From NCBI RefSeq assembly GCF_900172325.1, contig NZ_FWFR01000001.1, positions 1,814,335 through 1,878,334 on the forward strand: DNA of 64,000 bases, in the 5' to 3' direction. A model generated the notes under the pieces. It had not been told where the DNA came from and ran no database searches. It saw only the letters and a program-made list of their open reading frames with translations. A program made the position numbers and the translations under genes. The DNA is from Oceanibacterium hippocampi. GTDB taxonomy: Bacteria > Pseudomonadota > Alphaproteobacteria > Sneathiellales > Sneathiellaceae. This document shows, piece after piece, positions 17,419-25,644 of this stretch (positions within the stretch are counted from its first letter, which is position 1; every line of letters begins with the position of its first letter).

Positions 17419-18591
17419 CTAGAGACCGAGACTGCCGCCGATCGCGTTCCGGTACAGTCCGGCGAATGCCGCGGCGTCGACCGGGCGCGGATTGGTCGGC
17501 GCGGTCGGATCCTTCTCGGCCATCCTGGAGAACGGCTCGGCATGTTCCTCGCTGACGCCGATATCGGCCAGCGTTGCCGGAATGCCGATCGTCTCCCTGA
17601 GCTCGATGACCCAGTCCAGCACGCCGGTGAAATCGGCCCGTACGAGGCCGAGATAGCGGGCCAGCCGGGCCATCTTCCCATCGATCGCGTCGCGGTTGAA
17701 GGCGAGCACGTAGGGCATGACGACGCCGTTGGTCAGGCCGTGATGGGTGCCGAGCACGGACGAGCAGGGATGGCTCAGCGAATGCATCGCGCCGAGCCCC
17801 TTCTGGAACGCCGTGGCGCCCATCGAGGAGGCGATCAGCATGTGGCTGCGGGCCTCGATATTGCCGCCGTCGCGGACCGCGGTGACCAGCCATTCCTTGC
17901 AGAGCCGCATGCCTTCCAGCGCGATCCCGTCGGCCATCGGGTGATAGAGCGGGCTGCAATAGGCCTCGAGATTGTGGCTGAGCGCATCCATGCCGACGGC
18001 GGCGGTGATCGGCGCCGGCAGGCCGGTGGTGAGCTCCGGGTCGGCGATCACGATCGCCGGCAGCATCTTCGGATGGAAGATGATCTTCTTGGTATGGTCG
18101 CCGAGGTCGGTGATGACCGAGGATCGGCCGACCTCCGAGCCGGTCCCGGCGGTGGTCGGCAGCGCGATCACCGGCGCCATCCCGGCGACGTTGACGCGCG
18201 TGTACCAGTCCTCGCGATCCTCGAAATCCCAGATCGGCCGGTCCTGGCCGACCATCAGCGCGACCGCCTTGGCGGCATCGAGCGCGGAACCGCCGCCGAA
18301 GGCGATGACGCCGTCATGGCCGCCGTCCCGGTAGACGGCGACACCGGCGCTGACATTGGCCTCGACCGGGTTCGGCTGGACCTCGGAGAAGACCGCGACG
18401 GCGAGCCCGGCATCGCGGCAGAGCGCGACCGCCTCGGCGATCATCGGCAGCTTCGCCAGGGCCGGGTCGGTGATGAGCAGCGGCCGCGCCATGCCGAGCT
18501 CGCGGCAGGCGGCGGGCAGTTCCTTGAGCCGGCCGGCGCCGAAGCGCATCGCGGTCGGGTAGTTCCAGTTGCCTTTGAGGGCGTTCGCCAT
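17419..18591 (-). CDS. Iron-containing alcohol dehydrogenase
   Basis: A 390-residue group III (Fe-type) alcohol dehydrogenase. The start MANALKGNWNYPTAMRFGAGRL leads into the dinucleotide domain with AFGGGSALDAAKA. The C-terminal all-helical domain carries the metal site. ALSHNLEAYCSPLYHPMADG holds the first ligands and HSLSHPCSSVLGTHHGLTNG supplies the two histidines. The ATG at 18591 has AGGAA upstream and lies 11 bases behind an aldehyde dehydrogenase gene. Together they would oxidise a primary alcohol to its acid. A hydroxy-acid such as 4-hydroxybutyrate is one possibility, since relatives act on it, but the substrate is not resolved here. Confidence 0.88.
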   Translation of the reverse strand: MANALKGNWNYPTAMRFGAGRLKELPAACRELGMARPLLITDPALAKLPMIAEAVALCRDAGLAVAVFSEVQPNPVEANVSAGVAVYRDGGHDGVIAFGGGSALDAAKAVALMVGQDRPIWDFEDREDWYTRVNVAGMAPVIALPTTAGTGSEVGRSSVITDLGDHTKKIIFHPKMLPAIVIADPELTTGLPAPITAAVGMDALSHNLEAYCSPLYHPMADGIALEGMRLCKEWLVTAVRDGGNIEARSHMLIASSMGATAFQKGLGAMHSLSHPCSSVLGTHHGLTNGVVMPYVLAFNRDAIDGKMARLARYLGLVRADFTGVLDWVIELRETIGIPATLADIGVSEEHAEPFSRMAEKDPTAPTNPRPVDAAAFAGLYRNAIGGSLGL

Positions 18592-18602
18592 GACCGCGGT
18601 TC

Positions 18603-19997
18603 CTACTTGTTGCCTTCGCGCATGTGGAAGCTCTTGGGCCGCGTCAGATGCTCGTATCCGACGCGGGACAGCGTGCAGCCGCGCCCCGAATCCTTGACGC
18701 CCACCCAGGCGAGCGCCGGATCCAGGTAGTCGCAGCGGTTCATGAACAGGGTGCCGGTCTGGACCTCGTCGCCAAGCGCGAGGCCGGCATCGAGATCGCC
18801 GGTCCAGATCGAGGCGGTCAGGCCGTAGGGCGAATCGTTTATCAGTTCGAGCGCTGCCGCGTCGTCCGGAACCTTCATGATGCCGACCACCGGGCCGAAG
18901 CTCTCGTCCCGCATGACCGACATCTGGTGGTCGACGTCGATCAGCACCTGCGGCGCCAGGTAGGGCGTGCCGTCGGCGTTGGCCGGGAAGTGGCCGGGAT
19001 CGATCAGCGCCCGGGCGCCGGCCGCGGTCGCCGCGCGGACCTGCTCGCGCACCGCGTCGGCGGCGCTGGTCCGGACCATGGGGCCGAGATTGACCGACGG
19101 CTCCAGCGGATTGCCGAGACGGTAGCCGCGCACGGTTTCCGCGAAGGCCTCGGTGAAGCGGTCATAGAGCGCCTCGTGCACGTAGATCCGCTCGATGCCG
19201 CAGCAGCTCTGGCCGCTGTTGAAGAAGGCACCGTCGACCAGGTTCTCGACCGCGAAATCGAGGTCGGCGTCGGCCCGCACATAGGCCGGATCCTTGCCGC
19301 CGAGCTCCAGCCCAGTGGCGATGAAGCGCTGCGAGGCCGCCGCCTGGATGCGGTGGCCGCCGCCGACCGAGCCGGTGAACGAGACGTAATCGACGCCGTC
19401 GGCGGCGATCAGGGCCTCGGTCGTGGCATGGTCCAGGTTGATGTTGCGGAACAGCCCGGCCGGCAATCCGGCCTCGGCGAAGGCGGCCGCGAAGCGTTCG
19501 CCGCAAAGCGCGGTCTGGGCCGAATGCTTGAGGATGACCGCGTTGCCGGCGAGCAGCGCCGGGACGATCGAGTTCACCGCGGTCAGGTAGGGAAAGTTCC
19601 AGGCCGGGATCGAGAGCACGACGCCGAGCGGCTCGCGGCGGATGAAGCGGGTGAAGCCCGGGATCTCGCCGACCCGGACATCGGCCAGCGATTCCGCGGC
19701 GATGGCGATCATGTGGCGGGCGCGTTCCTCGAAGCCGCGAAGTTCGCCCGGCGACTGCGAGATCGGCCGGCCGATCTGCCAGGTCAGTTCCTCCGCGATG
19801 GCCTCGCCGCGGGCAAGGAAGGCGTCGACGAAGCGGCCGAGCAGGGCGGCCCGCTCGCCGACCGGGCATTTCCGCCAGGCGACCTGGGCGACCCGCGCCC
19901 TCGCGACCGCCTGTTCGGCCTCGGCCAGTGTTGCAAGCGGACGCTCGGCATAGACCGAGCCGTCCACGGGCGTGATCAGGCGCAACGATTCCGCCAT
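18603..19997 (-). CDS. NAD(P)-dependent aldehyde dehydrogenase
   Basis: A 464-residue aldehyde dehydrogenase. The ATG at 19997 has AGGGGAA upstream. The longer frame to 20042 lacks such a site. The general base glutamate lies in LELGGKDPAY and the nucleophilic cysteine in FNSGQSCCGIERIYV. NAD-binding features include IPAWNFPY and FTGSVGGGH. Cofactor choice and substrate cannot be set with confidence. It is transcribed directly ahead of the iron-type alcohol dehydrogenase, which would make the aldehyde it uses. The pair may work in semialdehyde metabolism, for example succinate semialdehyde, though this is inference. Confidence 0.9.
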   Translation of the reverse strand: MAESLRLITPVDGSVYAERPLATLAEAEQAVARARVAQVAWRKCPVGERAALLGRFVDAFLARGEAIAEELTWQIGRPISQSPGELRGFEERARHMIAIAAESLADVRVGEIPGFTRFIRREPLGVVLSIPAWNFPYLTAVNSIVPALLAGNAVILKHSAQTALCGERFAAAFAEAGLPAGLFRNINLDHATTEALIAADGVDYVSFTGSVGGGHRIQAAASQRFIATGLELGGKDPAYVRADADLDFAVENLVDGAFFNSGQSCCGIERIYVHEALYDRFTEAFAETVRGYRLGNPLEPSVNLGPMVRTSAADAVREQVRAATAAGARALIDPGHFPANADGTPYLAPQVLIDVDHQMSVMRDESFGPVVGIMKVPDDAAALELINDSPYGLTASIWTGDLDAGLALGDEVQTGTLFMNRCDYLDPALAWVGVKDSGRGCTLSRVGYEHLTRPKSFHMREGNK

Positions 19998-20150
19998 GGA
20001 ATTCCCCTGTCGAGACGGCGCCGGCCCGTGCCCGGCCGGCAACGGCTCCTATAGCGCGATTGCCCGGCCGTGACCATAGCCGGCGACGGCCGGCCGGTCG
20101 CGAAAGCGTGACTTGCCGGGCCCGGCCATCCGCCGGAACATCGGGGGATC

Positions 20151-21131
20151 ATGACGCGCGCAACGGCCATTCTCATGGGGTTCCTGTTCCTCGCCATCGG
20201 CGGCGGCGCGGCGGCCCAGCCGGCGCACTGGCAAGGCCAGTGGCCGAACACCGACTTCACCATGCATTCGGTGCCGTTCGAGGAGATCCTTTCCGGCGGC
20301 CCGCCGAAGGACGGGATCCCGGCGATCGACGAGCCGCGCTTCCGGCCCCATGCCGAGGTTACCGACATCGCACCGACCGAGCCCGTCATCGGTCTCGTGA
20401 TCGGCGGCGAGGCCCGGGCCTATCCGCTCCGCATCCTGATGTGGCACGAGATCGTCAACGACGAGATCGGCGGCGTGCCGGTCGCCGTCACCTTCTGTCC
20501 GCTCTGCAATACCGCGCTCGTCTTCGACCGGCGGCTGGACGGCGACGTGCTCGACTTCGGCACGACCGGCAAGCTCCGCAATTCCGATCTCGTGATGTAC
20601 GACCGCCAGAGCGAGAGCTGGTGGCAGCAATTCACCGGCGAGGCGATCGTCGGCCGGATGACCGGCAAGCAGCTGCGGATCCTGCCGTCGCGGCTGGAAA
20701 GCTTCGCGCGCTTCGTCGAGCGGGCGCCGGACGGGCAGGTGCTCGTGCCGAACGGCCGCCATGACCGGGCCTATGGCTTCAACCCCTACGAAGGCTACGA
20801 CAGTCGCCCGGCGCCCTACGAGTTCTTCAAGGGCGACCTGCCGGTCGAGGTCGCGCCGCTCGCCCGCATCGTCGCGGTCGGCGAGGAGGCCTGGTCGCTC
20901 GATCATCTGCGCTCGGTCGGCCAGCTCACGACCGCCGATGGGGTCGAGGTGAGCTGGACCCCCGGGCAGAATTCGGCGCTCGATTCCCGAGCCATCGGCG
21001 AAGGCGTCGACGTCGGCAACGTGGTTGCCCGGCGGCGCGTGGGCGACGGCTGGGAGGACGTGCCCTACAGGCTCGATTTCGCCTTCGCCTGGCGCGCCTT
21101 CCACCCCGACCGGCCTATCGTGAACCGCTGA
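20151..21131 (+). CDS. Secreted DUF3179 domain protein
   Basis: A 326-residue protein with an N-terminal signal peptide of about 22 residues ending near GGGAAAQ. The mature part is a DUF3179 domain, shown by PVIGLVIGGEARAYPL, LMWHEIVNDEIGGVPV, TFCPLCNTALVFDR and SWWQQFTGEAIVG. The CPLC pair might form a disulphide or bind metal, but its role is not known. The family has no assigned biochemical function. The ATG at 20151 is divergent from the aldehyde dehydrogenase gene (start 19997), with about 150 bases between them. A perfect hairpin overlaps its stop codon. Confidence 0.85.
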   Translation: MTRATAILMGFLFLAIGGGAAAQPAHWQGQWPNTDFTMHSVPFEEILSGGPPKDGIPAIDEPRFRPHAEVTDIAPTEPVIGLVIGGEARAYPLRILMWHEIVNDEIGGVPVAVTFCPLCNTALVFDRRLDGDVLDFGTTGKLRNSDLVMYDRQSESWWQQFTGEAIVGRMTGKQLRILPSRLESFARFVERAPDGQVLVPNGRHDRAYGFNPYEGYDSRPAPYEFFKGDLPVEVAPLARIVAVGEEAWSLDHLRSVGQLTTADGVEVSWTPGQNSALDSRAIGEGVDVGNVVARRRVGDGWEDVPYRLDFAFAWRAFHPDRPIVNR

Positions 21132-21150
21132 CCGCGGGATGCCCGCGGTC
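21130..21150 (+). terminator. Stem-loop overlapping the DUF3179 gene stop
   Basis: GACCGCGGG (21130-21138) and CCCGCGGTC (21142-21150) pair perfectly around a three-base ATG loop and begin within the TGA stop of the upstream gene. No U-rich tail follows. It may still halt or protect the end of the DUF3179 transcript before the promoter of mipZ about 50 bases further on. Confidence 0.45.
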
Positions 21151-21196
21151 GCACGGCGGACTCCCCTTCCTCGCCGCCATGACGCCAGATGTTGAC

Positions 21197-21224
21197 TTGA
21201 CGCAGCGGTGGACCCCGGTATTTA
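21197..21224 (+). promoter_or_regulatory. Probable sigma-70 promoter of mipZ
   Basis: TTGACG (21197-21202) is followed after 16 bases by TATTTA (21219-21224), close to the housekeeping consensus and rare in this GC-rich DNA. Transcription should start near 21231, giving a leader of about 26 bases with GAGGGG at 21243-21248 ahead of the mipZ ATG at 21257. A second overlapping TTGACT lies five bases upstream of the first but is spaced too far from the -10 box. Confidence 0.55.
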
Positions 21225-21256
21225 GTGTGCCGGATGTATTGTGAGGGGCGATATTG

Positions 21257-22111
21257 ATGTTCGGCGCGACCAAGACGGCGGCTCCGGGCCGGGCGCATAT
21301 CATCGTGCTCGGGAATGCCAAGGGCGGCTCGGGGAAGTCCACGACTGGCATGCATATCATCGTGGCCCTGCTCTCGCTCGGCTACCGCGTCGCCGCGATC
21401 GATCTCGATGGCCGGCAGAAGACGCTCGGCCGCTATATCGAGAATCGCCGGGATTTCCTCGCCGGCAACGACCTCAAGCTGCCGCAGCCCGAGCTCCGGG
21501 TGATCACGCCGAGCCAGGAATCGGCCGAGGCCGACCGCCAGCGCGACGAGTACGAGCGCTTCGTCGGCGCGCTTGGCGAATTCGTCCCGGCGCATGACTA
21601 CGTGGTCGTCGACTGCCCGGGCGCCGATACCTATATCGCCCGGCTCGGCCATTCCTTCGCCGAGACGCTGGTGACGCCGATCAACGATTCCTTCGTCGAT
21701 CTTGACCTGCTGGCCCGCGTCGACCCGAACAATTACCGGGTCATCGGTCCGTCCTGGTATTCCGAGATGGTGTGGGAGCAGCGCAAGCGCCGGGTCGCCG
21801 TCGACGGCTACAACATCGACTGGGTCGTGGTCCGGAACCGGCTTTCCCATCTCGACGCCCGCAACAAGCGGCGGGTCTCAGGCGTGCTGGAGCAGCTCGC
21901 CCGCCGCATCGGCTTCCGCCTCGCGCCCGGCGTCGGCGAGCGTGTCGTCTACCGCGAGATGTTCCTGAAGGGGCTGACGCTTTCGGACCTCAAGGCCGAG
22001 GGCACCGGCTTCGACATGACGATCTCGAACGTCGCCGCCCGCCAGGAAATGCGGGCGCTGATCCACGCCCTCGACCTGCCCGGCATCGAGGATTACCGCG
22101 AAGCGGTGTAA
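21257..22111 (+). CDS. mipZ: MipZ, ParA-family division-plane positioning ATPase
   Basis: A 284-residue deviant Walker A ATPase. The P-loop is GNAKGGSGKST (residues 18-28), with AAIDLDGRQKTLGRYIENR following, a stretch typical of MipZ rather than ParA. VVDCPGADTYI is the Walker B region. The start is set at the ATG at 21257; a TTG one codon earlier is in frame but less likely. In Caulobacter, MipZ binds ParB at the poles and inhibits FtsZ to place the septum at mid-cell. This gene is monocistronic here with its own promoter, and no parB, parA or ftsZ gene is nearby, as is normal for mipZ. Confidence 0.95.
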   Translation: MFGATKTAAPGRAHIIVLGNAKGGSGKSTTGMHIIVALLSLGYRVAAIDLDGRQKTLGRYIENRRDFLAGNDLKLPQPELRVITPSQESAEADRQRDEYERFVGALGEFVPAHDYVVVDCPGADTYIARLGHSFAETLVTPINDSFVDLDLLARVDPNNYRVIGPSWYSEMVWEQRKRRVAVDGYNIDWVVVRNRLSHLDARNKRRVSGVLEQLARRIGFRLAPGVGERVVYREMFLKGLTLSDLKAEGTGFDMTISNVAARQEMRALIHALDLPGIEDYREAV

Positions 22112-22121
22112 CGCGCGGCCC

Positions 22122-22634
22122 TCACGCCTTCGTCCCGGCCGCGTGCCCGGCCCGCTCATTTCCGTCCTCATTGTCGCCGTCGTCCTCGCCGAGTTCCAGC
22201 AGCGCCGCGTCGAGATGGCGGTTCAGCGCCGCCGTCGTCGTCCGCGCCGCGCCGAGCGCCTCGGGCGGGAACTCGCCCGCCAGCCGTTCGAGCAGCGCCG
22301 CCTCGGCCGCCCGCATCGCCCCGAACAGGCGCACTCCGGCCGGGGTGAGGGCGTAGAGCGGCGAACGCCGGTGCGCCGGGTTGTCCTGGGCCTCGACCAG
22401 CCCGGCGGCGGCCAGCGCATCCATGTTGACCTGGATATGCTGGCGCGACACGCCGCGGGCGCGGGCGATGTCGGGGACCGGACGGGGGCCGTCGCCCAGC
22501 GCCTCCATCACCGCCCGCATCGACGCGTTGACGCCGCTTTCCCGGTGCAGCCGCTCGGCCACCGCCTTCAGCCGGTTGAAGGCGCCGCGGATCTCGCGGA
22601 TCAGGGCGTCGAGGCGGGCGGCGTCCGGGCTCAT
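22122..22634 (-). CDS. MarR-family transcriptional regulator
   Basis: A 170-residue winged-helix regulator. The helix-turn-helix lies around residues 47-75, including DIARARGVSRQHIQVNMDAL, and HRRSPLYALTPAG forms the wing. The long amphipathic C-terminal helix ends in an acidic tail rich in E and D. The ATG at 22634 overlaps the stop of the sterol desaturase gene by four bases, so the two form an operon. The promoter of that operon is covered by two matching palindromes, so this protein probably represses its own operon. The signal molecule is unknown, perhaps a lipid or aromatic compound as for many MarR proteins. Confidence 0.85.
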   Translation of the reverse strand: MSPDAARLDALIREIRGAFNRLKAVAERLHRESGVNASMRAVMEALGDGPRPVPDIARARGVSRQHIQVNMDALAAAGLVEAQDNPAHRRSPLYALTPAGVRLFGAMRAAEAALLERLAGEFPPEALGAARTTTAALNRHLDAALLELGEDDGDNEDGNERAGHAAGTKA

Positions 22635-23509
22635 GGAATATCCGTGCGGGTCGGTTGCGGGGCGAGGGACTGCCCGATTGTAGGGTCTTTGGACGGCCGG
22701 GCGAAGGGCCGGAATGGCAACAACAGCATCCAGAAGAGCGAGGCGGTCGGCTGCCCGCGATACTCGTCGAGGCCGATCGTCATCGTCGCCAGCTCCGGGC
22801 CGGGCTTCTCCCGGTAGGTGCCGAACAGGCGGTCCCAGATCGTGAGCGTCGCGCCGTAGTTGCTGTCGGTCTCCGGCTGCAGGCTGGAATGATGGATCCG
22901 GTGCACGTCCGGCGTCACGATCACCCGGTTGAGCAGGCGTTCGAGGCGGGCCGGCAGGCGGATGTTCGCATGGCTGAAGACCGCGAGCGCGGTGTCGGCG
23001 AGTTCGTAGAGCATCAGCGCCGCCGGCGGCAGGCCGAGCAGGACGGCAGCGCCGATCAGCAGCGGCGCGTTGACGACGAACTCGAGCGGGTGCATGCGCA
23101 CCGTGGTCGAGACGTCGAGCACCGGATCGCTGTGATGAACCCGGTGCAGGCGCCAGAGCCAGGGCACTTTGTGCATGGCCAGGTGGATCGCCCAGGACAC
23201 CAGGCTGCGGGCGAGCAGCGCGGCGACAACGGCGGTCCAGGGATCGATGGGCAGCAGGTTCAGGAGCCCGATGCCGTTGTCCCGGGCGTAGTCGGCCGCC
23301 ATCACGGCGCTGACCGGGATGGCGCCGAGAACAACGATATTGAGCGCCGTCATCGCGTAGTTGCCGGTCCAGCGGCGCCGGCGCCGGGGCGCCTCGGCGC
23401 TGCGCGAGACGACGCCTTCGAGCAGGATCAGCGGGGCGAGCAGACCGAAGAAGACGAGATAGGTGAGGGGCTCCGACTGCACCCTCAGGAAGGCGTCGAG
23501 ACCGTCCAT
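22631..23509 (-). CDS. Sterol desaturase / fatty acid hydroxylase family membrane protein
   Basis: A 292-residue integral membrane di-iron oxygenase-like protein. The eight-histidine pattern is visible: HLAMH (HX3H), HRVHH (HX2HH) and HRIHH (HX2HH). Several hydrophobic helices separate them. The start is set at the ATG at 23509, which has GGAGAA upstream and lies 25 bases after the predicted transcription start. A longer frame would begin at 23557, inside the promoter, and is rejected. The family hydroxylates or desaturates lipids. The bound MarR regulator downstream suggests a lipid or hopanoid response, but the substrate is inference. Confidence 0.85.
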   Translation of the reverse strand: MDGLDAFLRVQSEPLTYLVFFGLLAPLILLEGVVSRSAEAPRRRRRWTGNYAMTALNIVVLGAIPVSAVMAADYARDNGIGLLNLLPIDPWTAVVAALLARSLVSWAIHLAMHKVPWLWRLHRVHHSDPVLDVSTTVRMHPLEFVVNAPLLIGAAVLLGLPPAALMLYELADTALAVFSHANIRLPARLERLLNRVIVTPDVHRIHHSSLQPETDSNYGATLTIWDRLFGTYREKPGPELATMTIGLDEYRGQPTASLFWMLLLPFRPFARPSKDPTIGQSLAPQPTRTDIP

Positions 23510-23523
23510 TGCCGTTCTCCATA

Positions 23524-23569
23524 TTGACAACAATATTGTCAAAATAGGGAATGACAATTACGTTGTCAA
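23524..23569 (-). promoter_or_regulatory. Promoter with two palindromic operators of the desaturase-MarR operon
   Basis: Read on the minus strand, TTGACA (23564-23569) and TATTTT (23541-23546) are separated by exactly 17 bases, an almost ideal housekeeping promoter with a start near 23534. Two palindromes of one design overlap it. One is TTGACAA-N5-TTGTCAA at 23524-23542. The other is ATGACAA-N5-TTGTCAA at 23551-23569, which covers the -35 box. Their centres are 27 bases apart. A dimeric regulator bound at both would block RNA polymerase. The MarR protein of this operon is the natural candidate. Confidence 0.75.
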
Positions 23570-23585
23570 TATCACGGGACGCGAG

Positions 23586-24185
23586 TCAGAGAATGCCGGT
23601 GATGAAACGATCGAGCCGGCTGTCCCGCCGATAGGCCTGGCGGACAAGAAGCGCGGCGAGCAGGGCGGTCAGGGTGCCGCCCGCGACATCGCCGGCATAA
23701 TGCGAACCGACATAGATGCGTGACAGGCCCATCAGGATGGCGGCGGCCAGGTAGGCAAGGCCGCTCCGCCGCAAGCCATTCAGCAGAAAGGCGAAGGCGA
23801 TGGCGAAGGCGGCGGTGGTGTGGTCGGAGGGGAAGGAAAAGTCGTTGCTGCGCGCGGCGATCAGCGTCGTCACGCCGGCGTCGTAGGGCCGGACTCGGTC
23901 AAGGAAGGCCAGGATCAGCAGGTTGATGGCGATGCCGAGCGCGAAGCTCAGGCCGGCGGCGACCAGCACGTGGCGGATGCGCGGCCGCTCGGCCCGGCGC
24001 CACCATTGCGCGGCGACGGAGAGAACGAGCAGGTGGATCCCGATGGCCGAGGTCCAGATCATCAGGAAATCGCCTGCCGCGCTGTGCCCGGCCAGGGCGT
24101 TGATGGCCGCCGTGATCGCCGTGTCGAACTCGTTCAATCGCGCCTGTCGCCTCCCGCCACTACTGCCCGTACCGTTCGGTGACAA
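23586..24185 (-). CDS. PAP2-family phosphatase (undecaprenyl-diphosphatase-like)
   Basis: A 199-residue membrane protein of the PAP2 superfamily with about five helices. The three conserved motifs are present: DRVRPYD as the first, FPSDHTTA as the second and SRIYVGSHYAGDV as the third, holding the catalytic histidines. Such enzymes dephosphorylate undecaprenyl diphosphate or lipid phosphates at the periplasmic face. The first 16 residues are polar and basic, and a shorter start near the LNEFDTAI segment (24137) is possible. It is transcribed toward the sterol desaturase operon, whose promoter lies immediately behind its stop. Confidence 0.85.
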   Translation of the reverse strand: MSPNGTGSSGGRRQARLNEFDTAITAAINALAGHSAAGDFLMIWTSAIGIHLLVLSVAAQWWRRAERPRIRHVLVAAGLSFALGIAINLLILAFLDRVRPYDAGVTTLIAARSNDFSFPSDHTTAAFAIAFAFLLNGLRRSGLAYLAAAILMGLSRIYVGSHYAGDVAGGTLTALLAALLVRQAYRRDSRLDRFITGIL

Positions 24186-24251
24186 GCCTAGCGCGGAAAG
24201 CGGGTTCAGGCGACCGGAACCTCGCCCATGGCGGGAGCCGGGCGGCCGGGA

Positions 24252-25631
24252 CTAGAGGTCGGCCTCGACCCCGCTGGCCTTCAGTTCGGCCGCGAGTTCC
24301 GCCTTCAGCCGTTCGAGCCCGGCCTCGTCGCCGGCCTCGCAGCGGGCGACCAGCACCGCCTGGGTGTTGGAGGCGCGCAGGAGCCACCAGCCGTCCGTGG
24401 TGGTCACCCGGACCCCGTCGATGTCGTTGAAGTCGGCGCCGCGCGCTTTCAACCGCGCCTTGATCTCGTCGGGAACCTTGAACTTCCGGTCCTCGGCGCA
24501 GTCGAAGCGGATCTCGGGCGTGTTCACCACCGGCGCCAGGCCGTCGCGGAGCGCCGCCACCGAGCGGTCCGACCTGGCCGCCAGGTTGAGGAAGCGGACG
24601 CCGACGTAGAGCGCGTCGTCATAGCCGTAATAGCGGTCGGCGAAGAAGATATGTCCGCTCATCTCGCCGGCGAAGGGGCTCTTTTCCTCGACCATCTTCT
24701 TCTTGATCATCGAATGCCCGGTGCGCCACATCAGCGGCTTGCCGCCATGGGCGGCGATGTCGTCGAACAGCACCTTCGAGGCCTTGACGTCGGCGATGAT
24801 CGTCGCTCCCGGGTTCTCGGCCAGCACGTCGCGGGCGAGCAGGGTGATGAGCTGGTCGCCCCAGAGCACGCGGCCCTCGCCGTCGACGACGCCGATGCGG
24901 TCGCCGTCACCGTCGAAGGCGACGCCGAAATCGGCCCCGGTGCCACGCACGGTGCGGATCAGGTCGGCCAGGTTCTCCGGCACCGTCGGATCGGGATGGT
25001 GGTTCGGGAAGGTGCCGTCGATATCCTCGTAGAGCAGCACGTGGCGGCCCGGCAGCTTCGCGCAGATCTTGACCAGCGCCTCGCCGGCGGCGCCGTTGCC
25101 GGCGTCCCAGACGACCGCCATCTCGCGCGGCACGTCGGCGTCCTTCAGGATCCGGGCGACGTAATCGTCCATCACCGGGATCTCGGTCGCCGTGCCGGCG
25201 CCGCTGACCCAGTCGCCGGCGGCGGCCATGCGGCCGAGCTCCTGGATGTCGGCGCCGAAGAACGAGGCCTTTCCGAGCATGATCTTGAAGCCGTTGTGGC
25301 TCGGCGGATTGTGCGACCCGGTGACCATGATGCCGCCGTCGGCATCGCAGTGATAGACGGCGAAGTAAAGCATCGGGGTCGGCCCGCGGCCGATCCGGAC
25401 GACGTCGATCCCGGCCGCGGTCAGGCCCTCGACCAGGGCCGCCTCGAGGTCGGGGGAGGACAGCCGGCCGTCATAGCCGACCGCGACCTTGGCTCCGCCC
25501 TTGCGCGCGACGATGGTGCCGAAGGTCCGCCCGATCGCCCGCGCGTCCGCCGGGCTCAGAGTCTCGCCCATGATCCCGCGGATGTCGTATTCGCGGAGGA
25601 TCGTCGGGTGAAAGTCGTGACGCTCGCTCAT
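24252..25631 (-). CDS. Phosphomannomutase/phosphoglucomutase
   Basis: A 459-residue alpha-D-phosphohexomutase that interconverts hexose 6- and 1-phosphates. The active-site loop TGSHNPPSHNG carries the phosphoserine Ser106. The metal loop is DGDGDRIGV, and the sugar- and phosphate-binding loops near GEMSGH and RASNTQ are present. The start IREYDIRG-like region (LREYDIRGI) is typical of AlgC/ManB enzymes. It is the last of three minus-strand genes, with galU and ugd upstream. Together they turn glucose 6-phosphate into UDP-glucuronate. Whether mannose, glucose or both are used in the cell cannot be told. Confidence 0.92.
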   Translation of the reverse strand: MSERHDFHPTILREYDIRGIMGETLSPADARAIGRTFGTIVARKGGAKVAVGYDGRLSSPDLEAALVEGLTAAGIDVVRIGRGPTPMLYFAVYHCDADGGIMVTGSHNPPSHNGFKIMLGKASFFGADIQELGRMAAAGDWVSGAGTATEIPVMDDYVARILKDADVPREMAVVWDAGNGAAGEALVKICAKLPGRHVLLYEDIDGTFPNHHPDPTVPENLADLIRTVRGTGADFGVAFDGDGDRIGVVDGEGRVLWGDQLITLLARDVLAENPGATIIADVKASKVLFDDIAAHGGKPLMWRTGHSMIKKKMVEEKSPFAGEMSGHIFFADRYYGYDDALYVGVRFLNLAARSDRSVAALRDGLAPVVNTPEIRFDCAEDRKFKVPDEIKARLKARGADFNDIDGVRVTTTDGWWLLRASNTQAVLVARCEAGDEAGLERLKAELAAELKASGVEADL

Positions 25632-25644
25632 CGGATCTGTTCCA

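Noticed and set aside
23510-23557. Earlier start of the sterol desaturase gene
   Set aside because: It would begin upstream of the predicted transcription start and inside the operator. The ATG at 23509 has GGAGAA and sits after the promoter.
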